A stretch of DNA of 64,000 bases. Source: Arcobacter cryaerophilus gv. crypticus. GTDB lineage: Bacteria; Campylobacterota; Campylobacteria; Campylobacterales; Arcobacteraceae. Below are positions 21,184 through 28,440 of the stretch, piece after piece. The stretch spans positions 1 to 64,000 of the forward strand of contig NZ_NXGI01000056.1 of the NCBI RefSeq assembly GCF_002993025.1, read 5' to 3'. The position numbers and the translations under genes are program-made. How positions within the stretch are numbered: the first letter of the stretch is position 1; the number at the start of each line of letters is the position of its first letter. The notes beneath the pieces were generated by a model, which was not told the DNA's origin, did not search any database, and saw nothing but the letters and a program-made list of their open reading frames with translations.

Positions 21184-21288
21184 AAAAATATACAAACTAA
21201 AAAAAGACTTAAATTTAATTTTTATTTTAAACTAGATTAAAGTAAAAATTAAATAAAATCTCAAAATAAAAAATATTGGAGTTGTGTT

Positions 21289-22641
21289 TTGTTTGATTCA
21301 ATAACTGGTTCGTTAAAGGGAATAATAGGAAAGATTAGGCATCAAGACGATGTTGCATCATTAAATCGTGCTACACTTGAGTTAAAAAAAGCTTTCTTAA
21401 AAGCTGATGTACATCATAAAACTACAAAAGATTTATTAACTTCTATTGAAATTGAGACAAAAAAATTAGGAATCGGACAAGACAACTTCATAAAAGTATT
21501 AAAACAAGAACTTGAAAGAACTCTAACAGCAAATGGAAATCAAGGGTTTGTTTTCTCTTCAACTCCTCCAACTGTTGTTTTAATGACTGGTCTTCAAGGA
21601 AGTGGAAAAACAACAACAACAGGAAAACTTGCAAATTATCTTAAAGTAAGAAATAAAAAAGTTTTAGTTGTTGCTTGTGATTTACAAAGACTTGCAGCGG
21701 TTGAGCAACTAAAACAAATTGCAGCTTCAATAGAAGTTGATATATATTTTGATGATATAGAAAAAAATCCTGTAAAAATTGCAAAAAGTGCTATTGAAAA
21801 AGCAAAAAAAGAGCATTACGATGTTGTTTTACTAGATACTGCTGGAAGATTAGCAATTGATGAAGAGCTTATGAATGAGCTAAAAGAGATTAAAAATGCA
21901 GTTAATCCAAATGAGATTTTTTATGTTGCAGATTCATTAACAGGACACGATGCAACTAAAACAGCTATTACATTTAAAGAGAAAATTGGAATAGATGGAG
22001 TTATTTTATCAAAGTATGATGGTGATACAAAAGGTGGTGTTGCTTTAAGTATTGCAAGTCAAGTTGAAGTTCCTTTGAGATTTATTGGTATTGGTGAAAA
22101 AATGCCAGATTTGGAAGTTTTTATTCCAGATAGAATAGTTTCAAGACTTTTGGGACTTGGAGATATTGCTGGTCTTGCTGAAAAAACATCAACAATTTTT
22201 GATGAGAAAAAAGCAAAAGAAGTTAGTAAAAAAATCAAAAAAGGTGAATTTAACTTTAATGACTTTTTAGAACAACTTCAAATGATGAGTAAGTTAGGTA
22301 GCTTAAAGTCAATTATTGGAATGATTCCAGGATTAAGTAGTGCTATGCCTGCTTTAAAAGATATGGATTTTGAAAACTCTGTTGAGATAAAAAGAATTAA
22401 AGCTTTAATTGGTTCTATGACTCCAAAAGAGAGAGAAAATCCAGATTTATTAAATCCTAGTAGAAAAAAAAGAATTTCTACTGGAGCTGGGCTTGGTGAA
22501 GTTCAAGTAAATAAGATTTTAAAACAGTTTAAGAGTGCTTCAAAGATGGCAAAACAGCTTTCAAGTAAAGGTGGAATGAAAGGTTTACATAATATGCTCT
22601 CTCAAGTTGGAGCAAATGGAATGCCAAAAATTCCAAGATAA
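21289..22641 (+). CDS. ffh: Signal recognition particle protein Ffh
   Basis: 450 residues. The NG GTPase domain has GLQGSGKTTTTGKLA near residue 101, DTAGR near 184 and SKYDGDTKGG near 242. The M domain (about 300-450) binds the SRP RNA and signal peptides. It targets inner-membrane proteins co-translationally with FtsY. TTG start with GGAG seven bases upstream. It opens the ffh-rpsP-KH-rimM group conserved in Campylobacterota. Confidence 0.97.
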   Translation: MFDSITGSLKGIIGKIRHQDDVASLNRATLELKKAFLKADVHHKTTKDLLTSIEIETKKLGIGQDNFIKVLKQELERTLTANGNQGFVFSSTPPTVVLMTGLQGSGKTTTTGKLANYLKVRNKKVLVVACDLQRLAAVEQLKQIAASIEVDIYFDDIEKNPVKIAKSAIEKAKKEHYDVVLLDTAGRLAIDEELMNELKEIKNAVNPNEIFYVADSLTGHDATKTAITFKEKIGIDGVILSKYDGDTKGGVALSIASQVEVPLRFIGIGEKMPDLEVFIPDRIVSRLLGLGDIAGLAEKTSTIFDEKKAKEVSKKIKKGEFNFNDFLEQLQMMSKLGSLKSIIGMIPGLSSAMPALKDMDFENSVEIKRIKALIGSMTPKERENPDLLNPSRKKRISTGAGLGEVQVNKILKQFKSASKMAKQLSSKGGMKGLHNMLSQVGANGMPKIPR

Positions 22642-22651
22642 TTTCAAATAA

Positions 22652-22698
22652 ATAGTATTGAGCTATAAACTTTTTTGGAGTTTAAAGCTCAATACTAT
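22652..22698 (+). promoter_or_regulatory. Long hairpin between ffh and rpsP
   Basis: A perfect 13-base inverted repeat (22652-22664 with 22686-22698) encloses a further 6-base stem (22666-22671 with 22679-22684), giving about 19 pairs with one unpaired base per side. No U-run follows, so it is not a standard terminator. It could be an attenuator, an RNase site or an S16 leader; the function is unknown. Confidence 0.6.
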
Positions 22699-22718
22699 AA
22701 ATAAAAAAAGGATAAAAC

Positions 22719-22946
22719 ATGACAGTGATTAGATTAACAAGAATGGGAAGAAATAAAAAACCATTTTATAGAATAGTTGTAACAGACTCAAGAAAAAGAA
22801 GAGATTCAGGTTGGATTGAATCAATTGGTTACTTCAACCCAGTTGTAGAGCCTCAAGTTCTTAAAATTGATGAAGAAAGATATAACTATTGGCTAAGTGT
22901 TGGTGCAAAACCATCTGAAAAAGTTAAAAAATTAGCTTCAAGATAA
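22719..22946 (+). CDS. rpsP: 30S ribosomal protein S16
   Basis: 75 residues, typical S16, a primary 16S rRNA binder in the small-subunit body. The start [20 protein letters not shown] and the ESIGYFNPV segment are diagnostic. The RBS AAAAGG precedes the ATG. It is followed by the KH-domain gene, rimM and, in most relatives, trmD. Identity is certain. Confidence 0.97.
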   Translation: MTVIRLTRMGRNKKPFYRIVVTDSRKRRDSGWIESIGYFNPVVEPQVLKIDEERYNYWLSVGAKPSEKVKKLASR

Positions 22947-22960
22947 TAGTTTAAACTAAA

Positions 22961-23200
22961 ATGATAATAAATTTTATAGAAAACTATGCAAAACTAGTTG
23001 TTGCAGTTCCAGAGGATATTGTTGTAACTAAAGAGCAAATTGATGAAAATTTCGTTGAAATTACAATAAGCGTAAATAGTGTTGATATAGGAAAACTTAT
23101 TGGAAAAAATGGAAATATGATAAATGCTCTAAAAACAATTGCAAATGGTTGTAAAGCAAAAGATGGAATATCTTATAAAATACAAGTAGTTACAAAATAG
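22961..23200 (+). CDS. KH-domain RNA-binding protein
   Basis: 79 residues of the KhpA (YlqC) family. The KH GxxG element is GKNGNMINALKTI near residue 48. It binds RNA and probably acts in small-subunit assembly or small-RNA biology. Position between rpsP and rimM is conserved across many bacteria. No strong RBS; the stop is immediately followed by the rimM start. Confidence 0.9.
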   Translation: MIINFIENYAKLVVAVPEDIVVTKEQIDENFVEITISVNSVDIGKLIGKNGNMINALKTIANGCKAKDGISYKIQVVTK

Positions 23201-23728
23201 ATGAATAAAGTTTATGTTGCAAAATTAGGAAAAGCAGTTGGTTTACAAGGTCATTTAAGGCTTTTTATAGACTCTGACTTTCCTATGCAGTTTAAGAAAG
23301 GTGCTGTTTTTACAACAAATAGAAATTTGACTTTGACAATTTTGGAGTATAATCCAAATAAAGAGTTAGTTTTATTTGAAAACTATTTAGATGTAGATTT
23401 AGCAAGAAAACTTACAAATAGTGAGCTTTTTACAACTCAAGAAGCTACTAAAGAGTTTTGTATATTAAAAGAAAATGAATTTTTTTGGTTTGATTTAATC
23501 TCTTGTGAGATTTTTGAAAATGACTTACTCTTAGGGAAAGTAAAAGATATCCATAGATACCCTTTAAACGACTATTTAGAAATTCAAACTTCTAGTGAGC
23601 TTGTATCAAAAGAACTTCCAAAAGTATTCTTAATACCACATATTTTTGATAAGTTTATAGAAAAAGTAGATATAGAAAACAAAAAAATATTTGTAAAAAA
23701 TGCTTTTGAGATTTTAGAAAACTCTTAG
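23201..23728 (+). CDS. rimM: 16S rRNA processing protein RimM
   Basis: 175 residues: an N-terminal barrel starting VYVAKLGKAVGLQGHLRLF and a C-terminal PRC barrel (about 90-170) with KVKDIHRYPLNDYLEIQ. It helps mature the 30S head and binds S19. The ATG directly follows the KH stop. The stop codon overlaps, tail to tail, that of the minus-strand gene at 23725. The normal next gene, trmD, is not here but starts at 63677. Confidence 0.95.
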   Translation: MNKVYVAKLGKAVGLQGHLRLFIDSDFPMQFKKGAVFTTNRNLTLTILEYNPNKELVLFENYLDVDLARKLTNSELFTTQEATKEFCILKENEFFWFDLISCEIFENDLLLGKVKDIHRYPLNDYLEIQTSSELVSKELPKVFLIPHIFDKFIEKVDIENKKIFVKNAFEILENS

Positions 23729-24678
23729 TAATTGCATCTTTTATCAAATTCTTCTTGTGTCATTTCCAAAGAATAAGACTCTTTAAAACCATTTTTAATC
23801 AATTTAGAAAGCAAATCATCTCTTAAATTATCTTCTAAAAATGGACCATAATACAACTCTATTATATTTTCATCATCTCTGCAAAGCAATATATTTGCAT
23901 TTACATCAACAACTTTATCAAGATACTTTTTATTTAAACTTCCTTTTATTTTTGCAACATTTATAAGTTTTACAAAATTTAAAGATTGTGTTGGTTTAGT
24001 TGTTTCATTGATTAAGTTGGAATTTTTATCTTGATTATTATCTTGATTATTATCTTGATTATTATCTTGATTTTGAATTTCGCTATTTATTGCTACTGAT
24101 ATTTCATTTTTATCAGTTACTACTTCTTCTTTTTTTTCTTCTTTTATCTCTTCTGTTTTTGATACTTCTTCTTTTTTACTTTCTTCTATATTTGTAGCTT
24201 CTAAAGGAGCTGAAGTACTCTCTTCTTTTTTATTCTCTTCTTTATCTTTTATATTATTTACAAGATTAAAAATAGGAGATAGTTTTTTCTCTTCTTCAAG
24301 AACTTTTCGCTCTTTCTCTTTTTGATACTCCATGTTTTTATTTGTTAGTAATTCTAATTGCTCATTTAATTTTTCTGGTTCTAGGTTATTAAAATCAAAT
24401 TTTGTTTCTTTTATTTCTGGCTCAGGAGCAACATCTTCAGTGCTATTTTCATTTGTTTTAGCAGGTTTTTCAATAGCAGGTGAAGATTCTGTAGCTTCTT
24501 TTGTCTCTTCACTTTTAAAAATAAAGATAGTAGCTAAGAGTATTAAAAAAAGTATTAAAACACCAATAGTAATAAATAAAACTTTTTTTATAAGAAGAGT
24601 TTTGTCTTTTTTATCTTCTTCTTTTTGCTCCGAATTTTCACTTATTTTATCTTCTGGATTTTTATTAGTTGTTTCCAT
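23725..24678 (-). CDS. Membrane protein with SPOR-like C terminus
   Basis: 317 residues. A charged cytoplasmic N terminus is followed by one membrane segment (about 32-52), a long Glu/Lys-rich low-complexity stretch (about 55-225) with an in-frame repeat of the tetrapeptide DNNQ (near 205-217), and a C-terminal globular part (about 235-317) resembling a SPOR domain (IELYYGPFLEDNLRDDLL). SPOR domains bind denuded peptidoglycan at the septum. This may be an FtsN-like or flagellar-envelope protein. Its start overlaps the end of the gene at 25051, and flgG lies further upstream. Function unproven. Confidence 0.6.
   Translation of the reverse strand: METTNKNPEDKISENSEQKEEDKKDKTLLIKKVLFITIGVLILFLILLATIFIFKSEETKEATESSPAIEKPAKTNENSTEDVAPEPEIKETKFDFNNLEPEKLNEQLELLTNKNMEYQKEKERKVLEEEKKLSPIFNLVNNIKDKEENKKEESTSAPLEATNIEESKKEEVSKTEEIKEEKKEEVVTDKNEISVAINSEIQNQDNNQDNNQDNNQDKNSNLINETTKPTQSLNFVKLINVAKIKGSLNKKYLDKVVDVNANILLCRDDENIIELYYGPFLEDNLRDDLLSKLIKNGFKESYSLEMTQEEFDKRCNY
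24026..24072. repeat. Tandem 12-base repeat inside SPOR-like gene
   Basis: Three exact copies of ttgattattatc (24031-24066) plus matching partial units on both sides. The period of 12 keeps the frame, adding or removing Asp-Asn-Asn-Gln units in the encoded linker. Copy number may vary between strains by slippage without frameshift. Confidence 0.85.
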
Positions 24679-25051
24679 TTTTCTCTTCTTCTAGTTTTTT
24701 CTCTTTTTGTTTCTCGTAATATTTTTGCCTATACTCTTTTAGCTGCTCTTTTTTTCTCTCTCTATACTCTTTGTCATATTCAAGCCGTTTTTCTTTATTT
24801 TGCGCATAATAATCTTTTTTTAAAATCTGATACTCTTCTATTTTCTTTTTAATTGTCTCTTGTCTGCTATCCATATAGAGTCTTTGACTTTTTACAATCT
24901 CTTGCATTTTTTTTAAAAAGCCATCATCTTTTAGTTCATCTTCGTAATCTATCTCTTTTTTTATTTTACTTTTTAGATAGTAGGCTCTTTTTTTTTGTTT
25001 ATGCTTTGAGAAATTTTTTTCTCTTAATTTTTTTAACTCTTCTAAATTCAT
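24665..25051 (-). CDS. Highly charged coiled-coil protein, unknown
   Basis: 128 residues, almost entirely Lys, Glu, Arg, Gln and Tyr. The predicted helix or coiled coil runs nearly the whole length, with no membrane segment or known motif. I do not recognise it. It lies 19 bases after flgG on the same strand and overlaps the next gene by 14 bases, so it belongs to the flgG transcript, hinting at a flagellar or envelope link. No clear RBS is visible before the ATG, so the start is uncertain. Composition alone would not prove a real gene; the tight operon packing supports it. Confidence 0.55.
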   Translation of the reverse strand: MNLEELKKLREKNFSKHKQKKRAYYLKSKIKKEIDYEDELKDDGFLKKMQEIVKSQRLYMDSRQETIKKKIEEYQILKKDYYAQNKEKRLEYDKEYRERKKEQLKEYRQKYYEKQKEKKLEEEKNGNN

Positions 25052-25070
25052 AGTGGACTATAGTTTATAA

Positions 25071-25859
25071 TTAATTTTTTAACCTATTTACAGTATCAAG
25101 CATACTATCAGCTGTTGTAATTGCTTTTGAGTTCGCTTCATAGGCTCTTTGAGCTGTGATTAAATCAACCATTTCATTTACAAGCTTAACGTTTGAACTT
25201 TCTACCATTCCTTGTCTTAATCCACCAAACTGCTCTGTAGTTGGATCTCCTTCAACAACATCACCACTAGCATCTGTTTGCATAAATAAAGAATCACCCA
25301 AAGGTGCTAGTCCAGCTGGATTTATAAAATCTGCCAAAATAATCTGACCTAAATCTATAGTATCTCCAGTTTGAGGATCTCTAGCTGTTACAAAACCATC
25401 ATTTCCAATACTTAAATCTTTTGCTTCTTGAGGAACAACTATTTGAGGTTCAAGAGCATATCCATTACCATTTACAATAGTTCCTTCAGCATCAAGCTTA
25501 AAGTTACCATTTCTACTATATGCTATTTCACCACTAGGAAGTGTAATTTGAAAAAATCCTTTTCCAACAATCGCAATATCAAGAGGATTTCCTGTTGGTT
25601 TTAAATCACCTTCTGTAAAGTTTTTTTGAATATTTGCAAGTCTAACACCAAGACCAACATCAATTCCTGTCGGATTTCTAGTATCTTGTGTAGTTTGACC
25701 AGCTGTATAGTTTAAAGTTTCATAAATCAAATCTTGAAATTCAGCTCTATCTTGTTTAAATCCAGTTGTATTAACATTTGCAATATTGTGCGAAGTTACA
25801 TCAATTTGGTTCTGCATTGCATTCATTCCAGTTGCAGCCGTATAAAGTCCTCTAATCAT
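25071..25859 (-). CDS. flgG: Flagellar distal rod protein FlgG
   Basis: 262 residues, the normal length. The N-terminal rod/hook signature SHNIANVNTTGFK near residues 23-35 and the C-terminal ANSKAITTADSMLDTVNRL helix are both present, with the central FlgE/F/G-type domain between (GNPLDIAIVGKGFF, YSRNGNF). It forms the distal rod through the outer membrane. The RBS AAAGGAGA lies upstream of the ATG. It is transcribed away from cheY and leads the three-gene minus-strand group 25859-23725. Confidence 0.95.
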   Translation of the reverse strand: MIRGLYTAATGMNAMQNQIDVTSHNIANVNTTGFKQDRAEFQDLIYETLNYTAGQTTQDTRNPTGIDVGLGVRLANIQKNFTEGDLKPTGNPLDIAIVGKGFFQITLPSGEIAYSRNGNFKLDAEGTIVNGNGYALEPQIVVPQEAKDLSIGNDGFVTARDPQTGDTIDLGQIILADFINPAGLAPLGDSLFMQTDASGDVVEGDPTTEQFGGLRQGMVESSNVKLVNEMVDLITAQRAYEANSKAITTADSMLDTVNRLKN

Positions 25860-25887
25860 AAGAAATCTCCTTTATCAATAATCATAT

Positions 25888-25893
25888 ATTATA
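25888..25893 (-). promoter_or_regulatory. Putative -10 box for flgG
   Basis: On the minus strand a perfect TATAAT lies about 29 bases before the flgG ATG. It is the sigma-70 type element; no sigma-54 box was seen. Confidence 0.5.
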
Positions 25894-25970
25894 TTTTAAG
25901 ATGGATTAATTTTAGATAAATCTAAATCCCTATAAATCCAATTTTAAGTAAAAATTTAAAACAAATTAAA

Positions 25971-25976
25971 TATAAT
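25971..25976 (+). promoter_or_regulatory. Putative -10 box for cheY and flagellar operon
   Basis: AATATAATGC gives a perfect TATAAT about 41 bases before cheY. It is the probable start of the long plus-strand flagellar transcript. Confidence 0.55.
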
Positions 25977-26016
25977 GCATACTTTATTGGAATAATTTTA
26001 ATACAAAGAGGGAAAA

Positions 26017-26388
26017 ATGAGAATTCTAATAGTTGATGATAGTTCAACGATGAGAAGAATTATTGGTAATGTTGTTATGCAATTAGGATTTAGCAAAGAG
26101 AGTTTTGATGAAGCTGAAGATGGATTGAAAGCTTGGAAACTTCTTACAGAGGGGCATTATGATATTATTTTAACAGATTGGAATATGCCAAATATGAATG
26201 GTTTAGAGCTTGTTAAAAAAGTAAGAAGCGAAGGAACACATCAAAAAACACCTATTATTATGATTACAACTGAAGGCGGTAAAGGTGAAGTTATTACAGC
26301 TTTGAAAGCAGGGGTTAATAACTACATTGTAAAACCTTTTAATGCAGAGGTTTTAAAAGAGAAACTAGATGGTGTTATTAAAAAATAG
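26017..26388 (+). CDS. cheY: Chemotaxis response regulator CheY
   Basis: 123-residue single receiver domain. The acidic pair D7/D8, phospho-acceptor D54 (ILTDWNMPN), the switch Thr in ITTEGG near 84 and K106 in IVKPF are all in place. When phosphorylated by CheA it binds the motor switch and changes rotation. It is followed 17 bases later by the CheZ-like phosphatase gene, so signal and signal-removal are encoded together. Good RBS (GAGGGAAAA). Confidence 0.93.
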   Translation: MRILIVDDSSTMRRIIGNVVMQLGFSKESFDEAEDGLKAWKLLTEGHYDIILTDWNMPNMNGLELVKKVRSEGTHQKTPIIMITTEGGKGEVITALKAGVNNYIVKPFNAEVLKEKLDGVIKK

Positions 26389-26404
26389 ATAAAAAAGGTT
26401 TATT

Positions 26405-27301
26405 ATGAGTATGAGTCAAGAAGATATTGAAGCCTTAATGAACGGTTTGGATATGCCAGCTCAAGATAGTGTTGAAACTATTAAAGAAGAGCCTATTACT
26501 GAAGAAAAAGTAAATACAAAAGAGATAGAAGCACTTTTGTCTCAAGTAGAAAAAAATGAAGATAAAGATAGCCTTGTCTCTCCAGCAAGTGAGAAGAAAA
26601 TAAGCGAGATAGGCGAACTTTTAAATGACATTGAAGATGATGCTTTAACAGAAGATACTATTTTAGAAAATCATTCACCTCTAAATACACAAATTGAAGA
26701 ACCTATTGCAAAATCTAGTAAATCAGATGATGATATTGTAAAAGAGTGGTCATCTTCAAAAATAAGTGAAGGAGTATTTCCTTTTCCTGCTGAAAATGAT
26801 ACAAAAGTTGTAAGTCAACTTAGTCAAGTAGCAAATGATTCAGAAGAGAAAGTTTCACAAATTTTTGATGTATTAAGCTTAACTTTGGACAATAATAGTG
26901 ATTTAAGAAAAAGAGTAAAAGAGTATGAAGAGTTTGTTTTATCTCAAAATAAACTTTTAACTTCTTTGAGTAATAAATTTCCAAAAATAGAGTTATTTAA
27001 GCAACAGCTAGAAAAAGTAAAAAGTTTTGAAATTTCATTAAAAGATTTAAAAACTTCGATAGATGAAGAAGATATGCATATTTTTCAAGGAATGGAGCTT
27101 ATGCAATTTAATGATATAAATAGACAAAAAATCGAAAGAGTTATGTCAGTTATTAGAAAACTATCTAGTTACCTAAATAATCTTTTTGAAGATAATAATC
27201 CAAGAGAACTTCCAATGGCTAAACATATTCATGGAGACAAAGATACACAAGATTTAGTAGGTGATGATTTAGATAAGCTTATAGCTGAATTTAACAAGTA
27301 A
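26405..27301 (+). CDS. cheZ: CheZ-type CheY-P phosphatase (Campylobacterota type)
   Basis: 298 residues. The C-terminal helical region has MQFNDINRQKIERV (about 233-246), matching the CheZ active-site pattern in which an acidic residue and a Gln act on CheY-P; H. pylori and C. jejuni carry similar remote CheZ proteins. The N terminus SQEDIEALMNG (4-14) resembles the CheY-P-binding peptide of FliM, and two more similar stretches follow (IEALLSQVE at 41-49, IGELLNDIE near 69-77). A long acidic linker (about 50-130) lies between. Assignment rests on motif plus cheY neighbourhood. Confidence 0.78.
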   Translation: MSMSQEDIEALMNGLDMPAQDSVETIKEEPITEEKVNTKEIEALLSQVEKNEDKDSLVSPASEKKISEIGELLNDIEDDALTEDTILENHSPLNTQIEEPIAKSSKSDDDIVKEWSSSKISEGVFPFPAENDTKVVSQLSQVANDSEEKVSQIFDVLSLTLDNNSDLRKRVKEYEEFVLSQNKLLTSLSNKFPKIELFKQQLEKVKSFEISLKDLKTSIDEEDMHIFQGMELMQFNDINRQKIERVMSVIRKLSSYLNNLFEDNNPRELPMAKHIHGDKDTQDLVGDDLDKLIAEFNK

Positions 27302-27310
27302 GGAAATAGA

Positions 27311-28030
27311 ATGAACCAAGGTGTTTATCCACTAACAGCCTCAATGGTAAATCAAATAAATAGACTTGATCAAATAAGTAATAACCTTGCCAACGTAGAT
27401 ACTTTTGGTTTTAAGCAAGAGGGAACTTCTGAAACTACATTTAATTGGTATTTACAAAGAATGCAAGAGGAGCAACAAAATCCATTTGTTGAATCTATAA
27501 CAATAAACAATATTCCAAAAATTGATACAAGATACACAGACCCTTTGATGGGACCTATGAAAATGACTGGAAATCCTCTTGATTTTGCTTTAAACGCACC
27601 AGATACTTTTTTTAAAATTCAAAATGAAAATGGTGATATAGTATATACAAGAGATGGATCATTTAAAAATTTAGATGGATTTTTAGTAGATGGAAATGGA
27701 AACAATGTTTTAAATGCGGACAATGAAGCTATAGTTGTGGAAGATGGCTTTGAGTTACAAATTGGAGTTGCTAAAACATCTTTTAAAAATCTTGAAAAAA
27801 TAGGAGATAATACTTACAAAGCTTTGGCTCTAGATGATATTGAAAATTTTGAAAACAATGATAATAAGATTTTAAATGGAACACTTGAGCAATCAAATGT
27901 AAATAGAGTAAGTACTATGGTTGAGCTAATAGATGCTCATAGAAGATTTGATCAATCTCAAAGAGCAATTAAAACAATAGATGAGTTAAACGCTGGTTTA
28001 ATAGAGAAAATTGGAGGAAATACTAGATAA
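27311..28030 (+). CDS. flgF: Flagellar rod protein FlgF-like (FlgG2)
   Basis: 239 residues. The N-terminal rod signature SNNLANVDTFGFK near residues 24-36 is followed by a short central domain (MTGNPLDFALNAPDTFF, YTRDGSF) and the C-terminal helix VNRVSTMVELIDAHRRFDQSQ. The length and NQGVYPLTASMVNQ start fit the proximal-rod FlgF, called FlgG2 in C. jejuni. The stop overlaps the flgB start (TAATG). Confidence 0.85.
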   Translation: MNQGVYPLTASMVNQINRLDQISNNLANVDTFGFKQEGTSETTFNWYLQRMQEEQQNPFVESITINNIPKIDTRYTDPLMGPMKMTGNPLDFALNAPDTFFKIQNENGDIVYTRDGSFKNLDGFLVDGNGNNVLNADNEAIVVEDGFELQIGVAKTSFKNLEKIGDNTYKALALDDIENFENNDNKILNGTLEQSNVNRVSTMVELIDAHRRFDQSQRAIKTIDELNAGLIEKIGGNTR

Positions 28031-28425
28031 TGCATGCAAGTGAAGTATCAGGGAAACTTTTTGAACAACTAAATTTTAGAGGTGAAAGACAAAAAGTAAT
28101 ATCTAGCAATATTGCAAATGTTAATACTCCAGAATATAAAACGAAAGATTTAGTATTTTCAGAAGAGTTAAAAGAGCAAAATATTTTAAAATTAAAAAGA
28201 ACTACAACTAACCATATGCAAAATCTTGATTATAGAGGTTCTAGTAATCCAAGATTGATTCAAGTTCCAAATTTAATAGAACAAAATGATGGAAATAATG
28301 TAAATTTAGATAGCCAAATGAGTGAGCAATCAAAAAACAAAGTTCTTTTTGATGCAATACAATCATCTATAAAAAAAGATTCAAGACTTTTTAGATCAGT
28401 GATTGATGCTTCAGGTAAGAGTTAA
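28030..28425 (+). CDS. flgB: Flagellar basal-body rod protein FlgB
   Basis: 131 residues, typical of the proximal rod protein FlgB. The hallmark SSNIANVNTPEYKTKD near residues 28-44 and the C-terminal rod helix (LFDAIQSSIKKDSRLF) are visible. It works with FlgC and FliE, whose genes lie at 44106-44909 in the same transcription direction. In many genomes flgB, flgC and fliE are adjacent; here they are split by about 16 kb. Confidence 0.92.
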   Translation: MHASEVSGKLFEQLNFRGERQKVISSNIANVNTPEYKTKDLVFSEELKEQNILKLKRTTTNHMQNLDYRGSSNPRLIQVPNLIEQNDGNNVNLDSQMSEQSKNKVLFDAIQSSIKKDSRLFRSVIDASGKS

Positions 28426-28440
28426 TAGGATGATTTTTTA

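Noticed and set aside
24332..25053. Plus-strand frames opposite the SPOR-like and coiled-coil genes
   Set aside because: Leu/Phe/Ser-rich shadows of Lys/Glu-rich genes on the other strand.
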